64,000 nt of DNA from Actinomadura hibisca NBRC 15177 (lineage in GTDB: Bacteria > Actinomycetota > Actinomycetes > Streptosporangiales > Streptosporangiaceae). Shown one piece after another: positions 24,056-33,602 of this stretch. Within the stretch, counting starts at the first letter, position 1. Every line of letters starts with the position of its first letter. The position numbers were made by a program, and so were the translations under genes. Below the pieces are notes generated by a model. The model saw only the letters and a program-made list of their open reading frames with translations, did not search any database and was not told where the DNA came from. Where the stretch lies: contig NZ_BCRO01000010.1 of NCBI RefSeq assembly GCF_001552635.1, positions 62,001-126,000 on the forward strand, written 5' to 3'.

Positions 24056-24526
24056 ATGGAATCCGTCCGTTCCCGGCTCCTGACACGGGTGCCTCTGATC
24101 GTCGCCGTGCTGCTGATCCTGGCCGCCTGCTCCGGCGTCTCACCCGGTCCGCACACCGCACCGGCAGAAGGGAAAACCATGAACATCCGGCTCACCATCG
24201 ACGGCCACCCCGCCGCCGCCACCTTGAACGACAGCGCCACGGCCCGCGACCTCGCCGCCCTGCTCCCGCTCACCCTCGACCTGGAGGACTTCCACCAGAC
24301 CGAACGGATCGCCTACCCGCCCCGCAAGCTGGACACCTCCGGAGCGCCGGACGCGGCCGAGCCCAAGGCCGGTGACCTGGCCTACTACGCGCCCTGGGGC
24401 AACCTGGCCCTGTTCTACCGCGACTTCGACCTGTCCTCCGGCCTGGTCATCCTCGGCCGGGTCGCCGACGGCGACATCGAGCGGCTCGCCACGGCGGACC
24501 GGATCACCATCGAAGCCGCCTCCTGA
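24056..24526 (+). CDS. Cyclophilin-like domain lipoprotein
   Basis: 156 aa. Residues 1-25 form a lipoprotein signal (VPLIVAVLLILAACSG, lipobox LAAC). The remainder is a cyclophilin-like fold of the PF18050 type: IRLTIDGHPAAATLNDSATARDLAALLPLTLDLEDFHQTERIAYPP, then GDLAYYAPWGNLALFYRDF. These proteins are widespread and uncharacterised; prolyl isomerase activity is not established. Met42 would give a cytoplasmic form, which is how many relatives are annotated. It sits in a run of three plus-strand genes with the dehydrogenase and the MFS exporter. Confidence 0.85.
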   Translation: MESVRSRLLTRVPLIVAVLLILAACSGVSPGPHTAPAEGKTMNIRLTIDGHPAAATLNDSATARDLAALLPLTLDLEDFHQTERIAYPPRKLDTSGAPDAAEPKAGDLAYYAPWGNLALFYRDFDLSSGLVILGRVADGDIERLATADRITIEAAS

Positions 24527-24555
24527 CCCGCCCTTCGTAAGGAGAAACGCCACCC

Positions 24556-25794
24556 ATGTCCTCCGCACCCGGCAAGCTGCCCGTCGTCGTCTGGGTCCTC
24601 GCCGCCGGCACGTTCCTGATGGGCACCACCGAGTTCGTCATCGCCGGGCTGCTGCCGCAGATGGCCGCCGACCTCGGCGTCGGCGTCTCCCAGGCCGGGC
24701 TGCTGATCACCGCCTTCGCCGTCGGCATGATCGTCGGCGGTCCGGCCATGGCGATGGCGACGCTGCGGCTGCCCCGGCGACAGACGCTGGTGCTGGCCCT
24801 GGCCGTCTTCGCCCTCGGGCACGTCGTGGCGGCCACCAGCGGCTCCTTCACCGTCGTGCTCGCCGCCCGCGTCGTCACCGCGCTGGCGACCGGGGCGTTC
24901 TGGGCCGTCGGATTCGTGATCGCGACCGCCGCCGCAGGCCCTGGCAACGCGACCCGGGCCGTCAGCGTCATGATGGGCGGCCTGACCCTGGCCAACGTCG
25001 TGGGCGTGCCGATCGGCTCGCTCGTCGGCCAGTTCACCGGCTGGCGCGGCACGTTCTGGGCCCTGGCCGTCCTGTCCGGCCTGGCCGCGACGGTCGTCGG
25101 CCGCTTCGTCCCGACGGTCCGGCAGCGCGCCGGGGGATCGGTGCGCGCCGAGATCGGTGCGTTGCGGCAGGGGCGGCTGTGGCTGGCACTGACCGCCGCG
25201 ATGCTGATCATGGGCGGGGTCCTGGCGACCTACACCTACATCACCCCGCTGCTGACCGGCCGCACCGGCATCGCGGAGGGGGCCGTCCCGCTGGTGCTGA
25301 TCGCGTTCGGGGTGGGCGCGCTGGGCGGGAACACCATCGGCGGCCGCCTGGGCGGTCAGCGTCCCATGGCGACGACCATCACCGCCGTCGTGGCCACCGC
25401 GCTGACCCTGCTCCTGCTGATCCCGCTGTCGACCGGCGCCGTGGCGACCGTCGTCCTGGTCTTCCTGATGGCGCTGGCCGGATTCGCGGTCCCGCCGGTC
25501 CTCACGTCGCTGGCGGTACGCCTCGCCGACGACGCGCCCACCCTGACGTCGGCGCTGACGACCTCCGCCTACAACACAGGCATCGCCGCAGGCTCAGCGA
25601 TCGCGGGCCGGGCCCTGGCCTCTTCCCTGGGCTTGACCGGACCAGCCCTGGTCGGCGCCATCTCCGCCGCCCTCACGCTGCTACCGCTGATCGCACTGGC
25701 CCTGAGGGGCACGTCCCGCCGAGCACAGACGACGACCCGGTGCACCACCCCGGCCCACGAGCCGGCCGCAGTACCGGCTTCCTCGCACCGCTGA
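24556..25794 (+). CDS. MFS transporter (DHA1 family, AraJ/CmlR-like)
   Basis: 412 aa with 12 predicted membrane helices. The N-terminus VVWVLAAGTFLMGTTEFVIAGLLPQMAADLGV is the hallmark of the arabinose-efflux/chloramphenicol-resistance branch of DHA1 exporters. It is likely a proton-driven drug or metabolite exporter. The ATG at 24556 follows AAGGAGAAA. It is the last gene of the set dehydrogenase-lipoprotein-exporter, under possible control of the XRE regulator. Confidence 0.92.
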   Translation: MSSAPGKLPVVVWVLAAGTFLMGTTEFVIAGLLPQMAADLGVGVSQAGLLITAFAVGMIVGGPAMAMATLRLPRRQTLVLALAVFALGHVVAATSGSFTVVLAARVVTALATGAFWAVGFVIATAAAGPGNATRAVSVMMGGLTLANVVGVPIGSLVGQFTGWRGTFWALAVLSGLAATVVGRFVPTVRQRAGGSVRAEIGALRQGRLWLALTAAMLIMGGVLATYTYITPLLTGRTGIAEGAVPLVLIAFGVGALGGNTIGGRLGGQRPMATTITAVVATALTLLLLIPLSTGAVATVVLVFLMALAGFAVPPVLTSLAVRLADDAPTLTSALTTSAYNTGIAAGSAIAGRALASSLGLTGPALVGAISAALTLLPLIALALRGTSRRAQTTTRCTTPAHEPAAVPASSHR

Positions 25795-25838
25795 CCCGCA
25801 CGGATTGCGCCAGACAGCAGCGTCGCCCTGCCCAGCCG

Positions 25839-25988
25839 TCACCGCTGCGGCATACGCTCCCGGGCCGGCGGGGCGATGCCGGATTGCGCCTCAGCCGTTC
25901 CGCCGTAACGGACGTCCCGAGGCGTCGTCCGCCGCTTGCCGAACAGGGCGGCGGCCAGTGCCTTGGAATACTCCGCCATGAAGTTCAT
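25839..25988 (-). CDS. Possible 49-aa peptide, unknown
   Basis: A 50-codon frame starting at ATG 25988 (MNFMAEYSKALAAALFG...) with a GGGGGGA stretch about five bases upstream, a good ribosome-binding site. It is basic in the middle (GKRRTTPRDVRYGG) and ends in a proline/arginine-rich tail. It lies convergent to the MFS exporter gene. I recognise no family. It could be a small regulator, a peptide precursor, or the surviving start of a lost gene. Confidence 0.35.
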   Translation of the reverse strand: MNFMAEYSKALAAALFGKRRTTPRDVRYGGTAEAQSGIAPPARERMPQR

Positions 25989-26623
25989 CTGTCCCCCCGT
26001 GATCCACCCTCATGATCATCGAACACCTCTCGACATATATTGATCTTCAGCCCGGTTTTTGTTCCCGTGGTCTTCGTCACTGCCCCGCGCCAAGCCCGCT
26101 CCAGACGACCAACGCGACCGCCTACCGGCGATAGCCATCGAGGGTGTGCTCGCATCCTGCATCCGGCTCCGTGAACGAGCGCAGCTTCAAAGAGGGAACG
26201 CACCACCATGACCAGCGGAAGAGCACGAACCTCGGTGGGGAGCGGCAACTCTCCGCCAACAACCTCCAGAACCGATCGACCCGCACCGCGCCGGTACGAC
26301 CCCGCCCCGGCGCATCCCACACCCGCACCGCCGACCGCTGCGTGAGGTTTCGGCCAGTACACCTCTACGTGCACCGCCGCCGTCCGCGCCCAACCGCGCC
26401 CCACATCCGACGCCCCGGCTGCTCCTCCCGGCCCAACGCCCATGCAGGGAGATCAAGAATTGTCGGAGGTGGTTGCTGCGAACGGTGCGTGGACGCTGGG
26501 CAGCCAGAGGTCCACGGAGGTGGCACCGCATCCAGGCATCACCCCGCAACGGCTGTTCCAGAGGGAGCGGTCGCCGTGAATACGCGCCTGCTGCCCGCTG
26601 TCCCGACGGCCATCGCGCTGTGT
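25989..26623. other. Gene-poor accessory stretch
   Basis: I find no well-supported gene here. On the plus strand an ATG at 26208 (RBS-like AGAGGGAA upstream) opens a 45-codon proline-rich frame (MTSGRARTSVGSG...). After a TGA at 26343 the same frame continues to 26578 with a different, more protein-like composition (MQGDQELSEVVAANGAWTLG, then HPGITPQRLFQ). This may be a gene broken by a stop, or two tiny frames. The first 200 bp are AT-richer and could hold promoters. Confidence 0.35.
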
Positions 26624-27253
26624 TCAGTCGAGCAGGAGCGGGTCACTGATCTGGAAGTTCTCGTCGAAGATCTGCACCAGCCGGGAAGCGGCCTGCGGTG
26701 AGAGGGCGCCGGCCCACCGGTCGACTGAGTCAAGGAACCCCTGGAGCTGGCGATGTGCGGCCTTCAGCAGATCGGGCAGCTCGTTGAGGCTGATCTCCAG
26801 AACGCTAGAGGGAAAGGCCGGGTTCAGAGCACGGGCGTTCTGGTCAAGGCGGACCTTGTTCTGCTCGATCCGCACTCGGGTGTGGGGGTCGTGCCCCAGC
26901 CACAATTCGTCGTCGCCCTGCAGCAGCTGGGCCCAGTCCCGCCAGTCCTCCAAACCGCAGCAACACCCCGGCACGATCTGGGCTCGCGTGGTGGTGTCGT
27001 GCAGACGCAGACCGCCGCTCATCGTCAGGCATTCGGCTTCGACCAGATGCCGGTCCAGCAGGTGGTGCAGCTCGGAGAGCGGTTCGACGGGGATGCCGGA
27101 GCGGGAGAACAGCTCCGCCATAACGGTGCCGACCTGGTCCAGGGACATCTGCCCTGACAGCGCCAGGAGAAGGTCGTCTGGCCGCTCCGCGATCGGCCAG
27201 GCGGTGAAGTCCGGCAGAACGAGAGTCTCCACGACGACCTCAGCAGTGATCAT
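26624..27253 (-). CDS. Hypothetical protein, unknown
   Basis: 209 aa, soluble, no signal peptide. Features: an N-terminal hydrophobic strand set (MITAEVVVETLVLPDF), a GCCCGLEDWRDWAQLLQGDDELWLGHDPH segment with three adjacent cysteines, and a C-terminal helical part (LNELPDLLKAAHRQLQGFLDSVDRWAGAL). Proteins of this layout occur singly in actinomycete accessory regions, but I know no function. The ATG at 27253 is the first in frame. Both flanks are relic-rich, so the gene may have arrived by transfer. Confidence 0.7.
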   Translation of the reverse strand: MITAEVVVETLVLPDFTAWPIAERPDDLLLALSGQMSLDQVGTVMAELFSRSGIPVEPLSELHHLLDRHLVEAECLTMSGGLRLHDTTTRAQIVPGCCCGLEDWRDWAQLLQGDDELWLGHDPHTRVRIEQNKVRLDQNARALNPAFPSSVLEISLNELPDLLKAAHRQLQGFLDSVDRWAGALSPQAASRLVQIFDENFQISDPLLLD

Positions 27254-27364
27254 GACCGGAAGTCTCCCGCGTTCCCCCTGCCGGACGTGCTCGACGGCCG
27301 ACCGAAGCGCATGCTGATCAGGCTTTCCATCATGTGCGCCTCGTGCTTCGCGACACGGCTACAG

Positions 27365-27650
27365 GCTCATGGTGGCCGGGCTGGTCATCACCATGGGCAC
27401 GCTCAGCGACCGGATCGGCAGGGGCATTCGCGGTGTTGTCGGGCGTGGCCGCGTTCGCGACCGGCACGCTGATGCTGATCGCGGCGCGGGCGGGCCATCG
27501 CGATCTGGGCGACCTGCCAGTTCACCGGTGACTCGCTTGGCTTCGCGCTGTTCGGTCTGCTGGGCGCAATGGTCTACCGCAGCCGGGTGGACGGCGCGTC
27601 CGGCTCGCTGGCCGGTGCGGTTGCCACGAGCTGGAGCCTTTCCGCTCACA
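27365..27650 (+). pseudogene. Remnant of an MFS drug-exporter gene
   Basis: Short pieces of a 14-TM MFS transporter survive in different frames: LMVAGLVITMGTLSDRIGR (from 27365; the loop 2-3 motif of EmrB/QacA exporters), then AFAVLSGVAAFATGTLMLIAARA (about 27425-27493), then SLGFALFGLLGAMVYRSRV (about 27530-27590). Most of the gene is missing and there is no start. The flanking bases of this 430-bp gap show nothing else. Confidence 0.65.
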
Positions 27651-27685
27651 ACGCGCGGGGTGCGTCGACGACGAGGTCGTCCTGC

Positions 27686-28827
<1,142 letters not shown>

Positions 28828-28831
<4 letters not shown>

Positions 28832-29235
28832 TCGGTGATGGTGGGCGGCTCGGTCAGGAAGGGACGCAGCTCCAGCCACTCGTGGATGGGCTTTCCGCCC
28901 GCCCCGGGAGCGGCCGACAGCTCCCCGGCCAGTTCGACGGCGCGCTCGTAGCCGTCGACGTCGATCACCATCCAGCCCGCGACGAGGTCCTTGGTCTCGG
29001 CGAACGGGCCGTCGGTGACCGGCGGCCGGCCCTCGCCGTCGTAGCGGACGAACGTCCCCTCCGGGGCGAGCGCCTGGCTGTCGACGTACTCGCCGGTCTC
29101 CTGGAGGCGGGCCGCGAAGTCGTTCATGTACTGCACGTGCGCCGAGATCTCCTCCGGCGTCCACTGGGCCATGGGTACGTCGTTGGCCGGGGCCGGAGCG
29201 CCGCGGTAGTGCTTGAGCAGCAGGTACTTGGCCAT
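28828..29235 (-). CDS. DGPF/YCII-related protein
   Basis: 135 aa. The family signature is present (PPVTDGPFAETKDLVAGWMVIDVDGYERAVELA). It starts MAKYLLLKHYRG, as such proteins do. DGPF proteins have a ferredoxin-like dimeric alpha-beta fold with unknown activity, and are the characteristic partners and targets of ECF42 sigma factors. It is translationally coupled to the sigma gene downstream. Confidence 0.93.
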
Positions 29236-29506
29236 GGTGTTGCTCCTCGATGCTGGTGCGACCCATTGTGGTCGCCTTCACCGCGGGGACGAAGCCGGTC
29301 ACGGGTTCTCGACATCGCCGCCCGATTTTTCTTTGGGGACTTTCGTGGCCGGAGTCGTCTCGCACCGTCCGAACCCGGCGCAACCGGGACCTCCGCGACG
29401 TCGGCGGGCGGCAGGCCGGACGAAACCCGGTACTGATCCGCCGCCGCCCGCCACTACGGTGCGGTCTGAGGGCCTCGACGCCGCCCCCTGCGCCTGGAGA
29501 ACGACC

Positions 29507-30856
29507 ATGACCGACATGTCGCAAGACGAGCTACAGGACATTCGGAAGGCGACCCTCAAGGGACTGCGCGAGCTCGCCGACTTCCTGGAGGCCCACCCCG
29601 ACCTGCCGGAACCCACCCTGACGACGTTCAGCCCTTTCATCCGCGGTGGGGACGACGAAAGGCAGTGCGCCGAGGTCGATCGGATCGCCTTGGTCCTCGA
29701 CGTCGAAACCACCGGTCATGGGACGAAGCAGTACAGTGCGTGCCGCTATTTCGGGTCGGTCGAATACTGTGCCACCGCATTCACGGACGAGGTCGTGAAT
29801 CGCCCCGACGCCGTGACGGACGAGGACGATACGGCCACCCTGGATCCCTACGAGCTCCTCAGGGACGAACCCCCGGAGGAGACCCGGGAATCGATCATCG
29901 CAGGCTTCCGCGAACTCGCCGACTTCCTGGAGGCCCATCCCGACCTCCCGGCCCCCTACGCGACGATGGCCGGCCCCCACCTGCGCCAGAAGACCGACGA
30001 GGAGAAGCGGGCCGAGGTCGACCGGATCGCGGGCATCCTCGGCGTCGAGACCACCGACTCCGCCAACGGTCACTACAACGCGAGCCGCTATTTCGGCCTG
30101 CACGACAACCCCGGATCGATCGAGTACTACGCCACCGCGATGACCGCGCCGAGCGACGACTTCGCAGAGAAGACGCGGAACGCGGCCCTCAAGGGCCTGC
30201 GCGACCTCGCCGGCTTCCTAGAATCCCACCCGGACCTCCCGGGGCCTAAAAGCTCCGAATACGTCGGCCCCCACATCAGCGGGGAGGATGAGGAGCAGAA
30301 GCGAGCGGAGGTCGATCGGATCGCACGAATCCTCGGCGTCGAGGCCACCAGCCCTGTCGACGGCCACTACAGCGCGAGCCGCGATTTCGGAGCGATCGAA
30401 TACAAGGCCACCGCAATTACGCGCGAGCATATGGCTCGATACATGGCGTGGATGAGCTACGACGATGCCGTCACTCCTGATCCGTCCGAGACCGCCATGA
30501 CCGACACACCAGAAGAGCCCGGCCCCCCAGAGGACCGAGAGGCGATCTGCAATGGTCTACGCGAGCTCGCCGATTTCCTGGAAGCCCATCCGGAACTCCC
30601 GGAGCCCACCTCGACTATGATTTTCGCCCGGCTCGACGACGGGACCGAGGAGCAGGAGCGGGCCGAGGTCGACCGGATCGCGCGAATCCTCGGCGTCGAG
30701 ATCGACAACTTCCCCAGAACGCACTACTCCGCGGAGCGCAGTTTCGGGCCGATCGAGTACTCCGCCGTCGCGATCTCACACGAGTGCAGAGCCCGCGCCA
30801 GGGCGCTGCAGACCTACCGGGACGCCGTCACACCGGAACCGGGCCCAGAACGATGA
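29507..30856 (+). CDS. Protein made of four tandem copies of one ~85-aa domain
   Basis: 449 aa, acidic, no signal or membrane segment. Four repeats of one domain lie at about residues 11-93, 125-213, 222-304 and 344-424. Each has GLRELADFLEAHPDLP near its start, then an acidic xEEEQxRAEVDRIARILGVE helix, then HYSASRxFGxIEYxATAI at the end. Linkers of 10-40 residues are acidic and variable. As I recall, this domain is usually found once per protein in Streptomyces and related genomes, often in integrative-element cargo; its function is unknown. The ATG at 29507 follows TGGAGAACG. An internal Met-Thr (MTDTPEEPG, residue 331) copies the N-terminus, suggesting that whole genes were fused. Confidence 0.85.
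   Translation: MTDMSQDELQDIRKATLKGLRELADFLEAHPDLPEPTLTTFSPFIRGGDDERQCAEVDRIALVLDVETTGHGTKQYSACRYFGSVEYCATAFTDEVVNRPDAVTDEDDTATLDPYELLRDEPPEETRESIIAGFRELADFLEAHPDLPAPYATMAGPHLRQKTDEEKRAEVDRIAGILGVETTDSANGHYNASRYFGLHDNPGSIEYYATAMTAPSDDFAEKTRNAALKGLRDLAGFLESHPDLPGPKSSEYVGPHISGEDEEQKRAEVDRIARILGVEATSPVDGHYSASRDFGAIEYKATAITREHMARYMAWMSYDDAVTPDPSETAMTDTPEEPGPPEDREAICNGLRELADFLEAHPELPEPTSTMIFARLDDGTEEQERAEVDRIARILGVEIDNFPRTHYSAERSFGPIEYSAVAISHECRARARALQTYRDAVTPEPGPER
29537..30778 (+). repeat. Four coding repeats of ~250-270 bp
   Basis: The four domain copies of the gene at 29507 also agree at DNA level, for example cgcgagctcgccga(c/t)ttcctgga at the start of units 1 and 4 and gaggtcga(c/t)cggatcgc in all four. 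Divergence between units shows that the amplification is not very recent. Confidence 0.75.
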
Positions 30857-31408
30857 CTTGCCTGCGGCTCCACCGCCCAACGGCTTCGTGCGACCCCGGG
30901 ACACAACCGCCAAAATGAGACCGGCCGCGCCCCGGGGCCCTACGAGAGTCGGATGCGGTTCGACGACACGGAGGTGCGCCCTCACCCCCCAGCTCGGGCG
31001 CCCGCGTCGGACTCAGCAGCCGACAACACCAAAGACTAGCGACCGCGCGCCCAGCAGGACGGCAACCCGCACCCGTGCTCGACGGACGGCGGTTGCGGTG
31101 CGACGAACGGCATCAGCCGACAGGAGACCAGGACCGCAGCGAGGCCGGGAACACGTGCTGAGGGCGGTCAGCGCGTGCAGCCAACTGAACCAGGACCACG
31201 GAGGGAACCGGGGAGGTCGGGGAGACCGGTGACGCCACAGGCCTGGCGGGAACCTGGGGGCGAGGAAGAGCAGGCCGAGACGTGAAGTGCTGCACCGAAC
31301 ACGAGCACACGAAGGAGGGAGCGCACGATCACCGCTTGACCTGGCGGAAGGCAACACCACGCCCTCATCGGAACGGCGGTGAAGCCGCAGCGCCGATGAC
31401 GGTCTGAT
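30857..31408. other. Gene-poor stretch of 550 bp
   Basis: Apart from the doubtful small lipoprotein frame at 31168-31326 (minus) I see no gene. The DNA is rich in short cgg/gac runs, has open frames on both strands without family resemblance, and looks like degraded accessory sequence. Confidence 0.4.
31168..31326 (-). CDS. Possible 52-aa lipoprotein or lipoprotein relic
   Basis: From GTG 31326 the frame reads VRSLLRVLVFGAALHVSACSSSPPG, a convincing lipoprotein signal with lipobox VSAC, followed by only about 35 residues (TGLPDLPGSLRGPGSVGCTR). The ribosome-binding site is weak. It is either a tiny lipoprotein or the 5' end of a larger gene that has been lost. It lies 82 bp downstream of the membrane-protein gene at 31409 on the same strand. 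Confidence 0.3.
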   Translation of the reverse strand: MRSLLRVLVFGAALHVSACSSSPPGSRQACGVTGLPDLPGSLRGPGSVGCTR

Positions 31409-31984
31409 TCAGGAGATGTCGGAAGCGATGCAACGGTCGCGGTCGCGCCAGTCCAGGAGCCACCATCTGGTGTCACTCGGATTTCCGTCGGCGGCAGTCT
31501 GGCGGGTGAGCAGCCATTCGTGTGCGTCGTCGGTGCCGATCCACAGGTGGGCCAGTGACGTACTTGGGGCAATCCATACCTCTGCCTCGTCCACCAGCAG
31601 GATCTGAGCGCCGTTGACGAGCAGTGCCGGTTCCAGGTCATCGGTGAAGACGGCCTCGACGCTGATGCCGTAGGCGTCGTGTTCGATGCGGCAAGGCGGG
31701 CACCAGCGTCCGGCGGCCTGGCCGTGGCCATCGCAGTGGCAACCTCGCGCCGATCGGTTCCCGTCCTCTCCATCCGGGGGATCTTCTTCGTCCCACCCGA
31801 CGCCGGCGGCTTTACGGCGTCTGGCGACCGCCTTCTCGACCTTGTCGGCCGCCCACCCGGACAGCACGACGATGCAGCCTGGGACGGCCGCCATCCGCAA
31901 GGGCTCCCAGACGACGAGCGCGATCACCGCCAAGCCGATCACCGTCAGGAAGGCCAGCCAATGGAACACGTCGCGGAGGCTCAC
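31409..31984 (-). CDS. Membrane protein with cysteine/histidine cluster, unknown
   Basis: 191 aa. Two membrane helices lie at about 9-45 (VFHWLAFLTVIGLAVIALVV, MAAVPGCIVVLSGWAA), then a basic stop-transfer (KVEKAVARRRK), then a cytoplasmic part with GCHCDGHGQAAGRWCPPCRIEHD, a possible zinc site of four Cys and several His. The C-terminal domain (DDLEPALLVNGAQILLVDEAEVWIA, WIGTDDAHEWLLTRQTA, WWLLDWRDRDR) is unrecognised. The start GTG or ATG near 31984 (MSLRDVFHW) matches the start of the truncated copy at 33139, which supports it. Confidence 0.7.
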   Translation of the reverse strand: MSLRDVFHWLAFLTVIGLAVIALVVWEPLRMAAVPGCIVVLSGWAADKVEKAVARRRKAAGVGWDEEDPPDGEDGNRSARGCHCDGHGQAAGRWCPPCRIEHDAYGISVEAVFTDDLEPALLVNGAQILLVDEAEVWIAPSTSLAHLWIGTDDAHEWLLTRQTAADGNPSDTRWWLLDWRDRDRCIASDIS

Positions 31985-32264
31985 AGGTGCGGTCTTTCGG
32001 GAAGGTGAAACATCTGTCCGGAGGGTTGATCACCACTCTGGCAGACCTGGCTGACAAGCACGTCGGTGCCGCCTCCAGCCAGGAAGAGGCCCCTGCAATG
32101 CGAGATCGGATGGACATCCACTGGCCAGGCCTTTCCCGGATCAGAGGTGAATCCCGATCAAAAAACCATGCTGTTCTGGAAGTGACCGGCCGGTACCGTA
32201 CCGATGATCATTTCGGTTCTCAGAGCACACGGTGATCTGGGGGTGCAGGAGGAAGTTCGGCACG

Positions 32265-32810
32265 GTGTTGGAACTCTTCGAGGATGAGCTGGTCCGTCAG
32301 TTGCGGCCAGAGGACGCCTGCGCATGCGGGCAGCCGGTGACGCACCTTCGTGAGGAACTCCTCCGCATGGCTCAGGCAACCGAGTGGGACACGGTGGACG
32401 CCGGCTATTTCGAAGGACACGTCTACGAGATCGAGTGGCTCCACACTCCAGCGGTTCCCGTCGCCAGGATCTGTCTGGCCGCCTTGGCCGACGACATCGC
32501 TCCACCGGCCAGGGACGCGTTCGTCGATCTGCTCTGCACCATCGTCGCGGCGACCACGACGTCGATCCGTGTCGGTGGGCGAAGGGATCTGGTCGATGAA
32601 TGTGAAGCGATTATCCGGCCCGGAACCTGGCTGTTCTATGCGGAGATCCTGTCAGGACGGCACAAGCGCACGGCCGTGTTGTGCTTCGAGATCCTCCAAG
32701 AGTTGAACGAGGATGTGGAGCGACTGCGCGCCGTATATCGAATCGCCCATCGCTCACTGCGCACGACCTCCTTCTGGGTCGAGGGACTGCAACGGGAGAG
32801 TCTCGAATGA
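32265..32810 (+). CDS. Hypothetical soluble protein, possibly HEAT-like
   Basis: 181 aa from GTG 32265, which has AGGAGGA 11 bp upstream; an in-frame GTG at 32232 has no such site. The protein is mostly helical (VLELFEDELVRQL, LAALADDIAPPARDAFVDLLCTIVAA, LCFEILQELNEDVERLRAVYRIAHRSL), reminiscent of HEAT-type helical pairs. It has CACGQPV near the N-terminus. I recognise no family. It lies between the two copies of the duplicated membrane-protein gene and points the other way. Confidence 0.65.
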   Translation: MLELFEDELVRQLRPEDACACGQPVTHLREELLRMAQATEWDTVDAGYFEGHVYEIEWLHTPAVPVARICLAALADDIAPPARDAFVDLLCTIVAATTTSIRVGGRRDLVDECEAIIRPGTWLFYAEILSGRHKRTAVLCFEILQELNEDVERLRAVYRIAHRSLRTTSFWVEGLQRESLE

Positions 32811-32923
32811 TTAGCTGACGCCCCTTGAACATCAGGCTGGTCAGAAACGCGGGCCGTTCGTCCCGGCCATAGCGCCGTTGAGGGTGAAGGTCCGGCGTGC
32901 CAATTCAGGTGCCGCTGACTGGA

Positions 32924-33139
32924 TCACCGGCGGTCTGGCCGTGGCCGCCGCAGTGGTGGCCTTGCGCCCGCCGGTTCGCGGCATCTGGCGACCATCTTGC
33001 GGGCCGCCCAGGTGAACAGTGCGACGGCGAAGCCCGAGACGGCCGCTATCCGCAGGTCTCCCCAGACGGCGATGACGACCGCCGCCAAGCCGACCGCCGT
33101 CAGGACGGCCAGCCAGCGGAGCACACCCCGGAAGCTCAC
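32924..33139 (-). pseudogene. Truncated, frameshifted copy of the 31409-31984 membrane-protein gene
   Basis: From GTG 33139 the frame (VSFRGVLRWLAVLTAVGLAAVVIAVWGDLRIAAVSGFAVALFTWAARK) aligns throughout with the N-terminus of the gene at 31984 (SLRDVFHWLAFLTVIGLAVIALVVWEPLRMAAVPG). The upstream DNA also matches (ctcac-gg-gcggtctttcgg in both). After about 60 codons there is a deletion. Sequence matching the Cys/His cluster (GHHCGGHGQTAG) follows in another frame near 32935-32965, then the similarity stops. It is a partial duplication that has decayed. Confidence 0.75.
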
Positions 33140-33176
33140 GGGCGCGGTCTTTCGGCAAGCAAGGCGAGACACCCGT

Positions 33177-33374
33177 TCAGAAGGTCGGGCGCCACTTTGA
33201 CGGATCCGCCTCACGAGCACGCCGCTGTTGACGGATCACCGGTTCGGCGGTGGGCCGGGTGGCGCGCGCAAGGGGCGCCCCGTTCCCGGCGGCGGCCGGT
33301 GCCGTGCCCGCGAGGACGCGAAGGGTGCGGGCGGCGCGGTGTCCATCCTCGGCCCGATAACGGCGACTGCTCAC
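33177..33374 (-). CDS. Possible small basic protein, unknown
   Basis: 65 codons from GTG 33374, which has GAGGGGG six bases upstream. The product is strongly basic (VSSRRYRAEDGHRAARTLRV, RATRPTAEPVIRQQRRARE) and low in hydrophobics, with no known domain. Upstream is an AT-richer stretch (about 33390-33430) that could be a promoter. It could be a real small protein or a chance frame; the ribosome-binding site is the main argument for it. Confidence 0.35.
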   Translation of the reverse strand: MSSRRYRAEDGHRAARTLRVLAGTAPAAAGNGAPLARATRPTAEPVIRQQRRAREADPSKWRPTF

Positions 33375-33602
33375 AGAAACCCCCTCTTGTTGCGGTAAGT
33401 AGCGAATCATTGCTCTAGGTCTCCATTTCAAGATCGCCTGAAACGTGGGCATGCCCTGAGCTGCGAGAACGCATCCTCATTCGCTCATCGCGCCCGCCGC
33501 GCCGCCGCCCTCGCCCATCCCCGTGTGAACGAGGCCGCCGGTTGTCCCGTAGCCGCAGGTCATGGCACACTTTTGCGACGTATTTGGGTGAATTGGGGTC
33601 GT

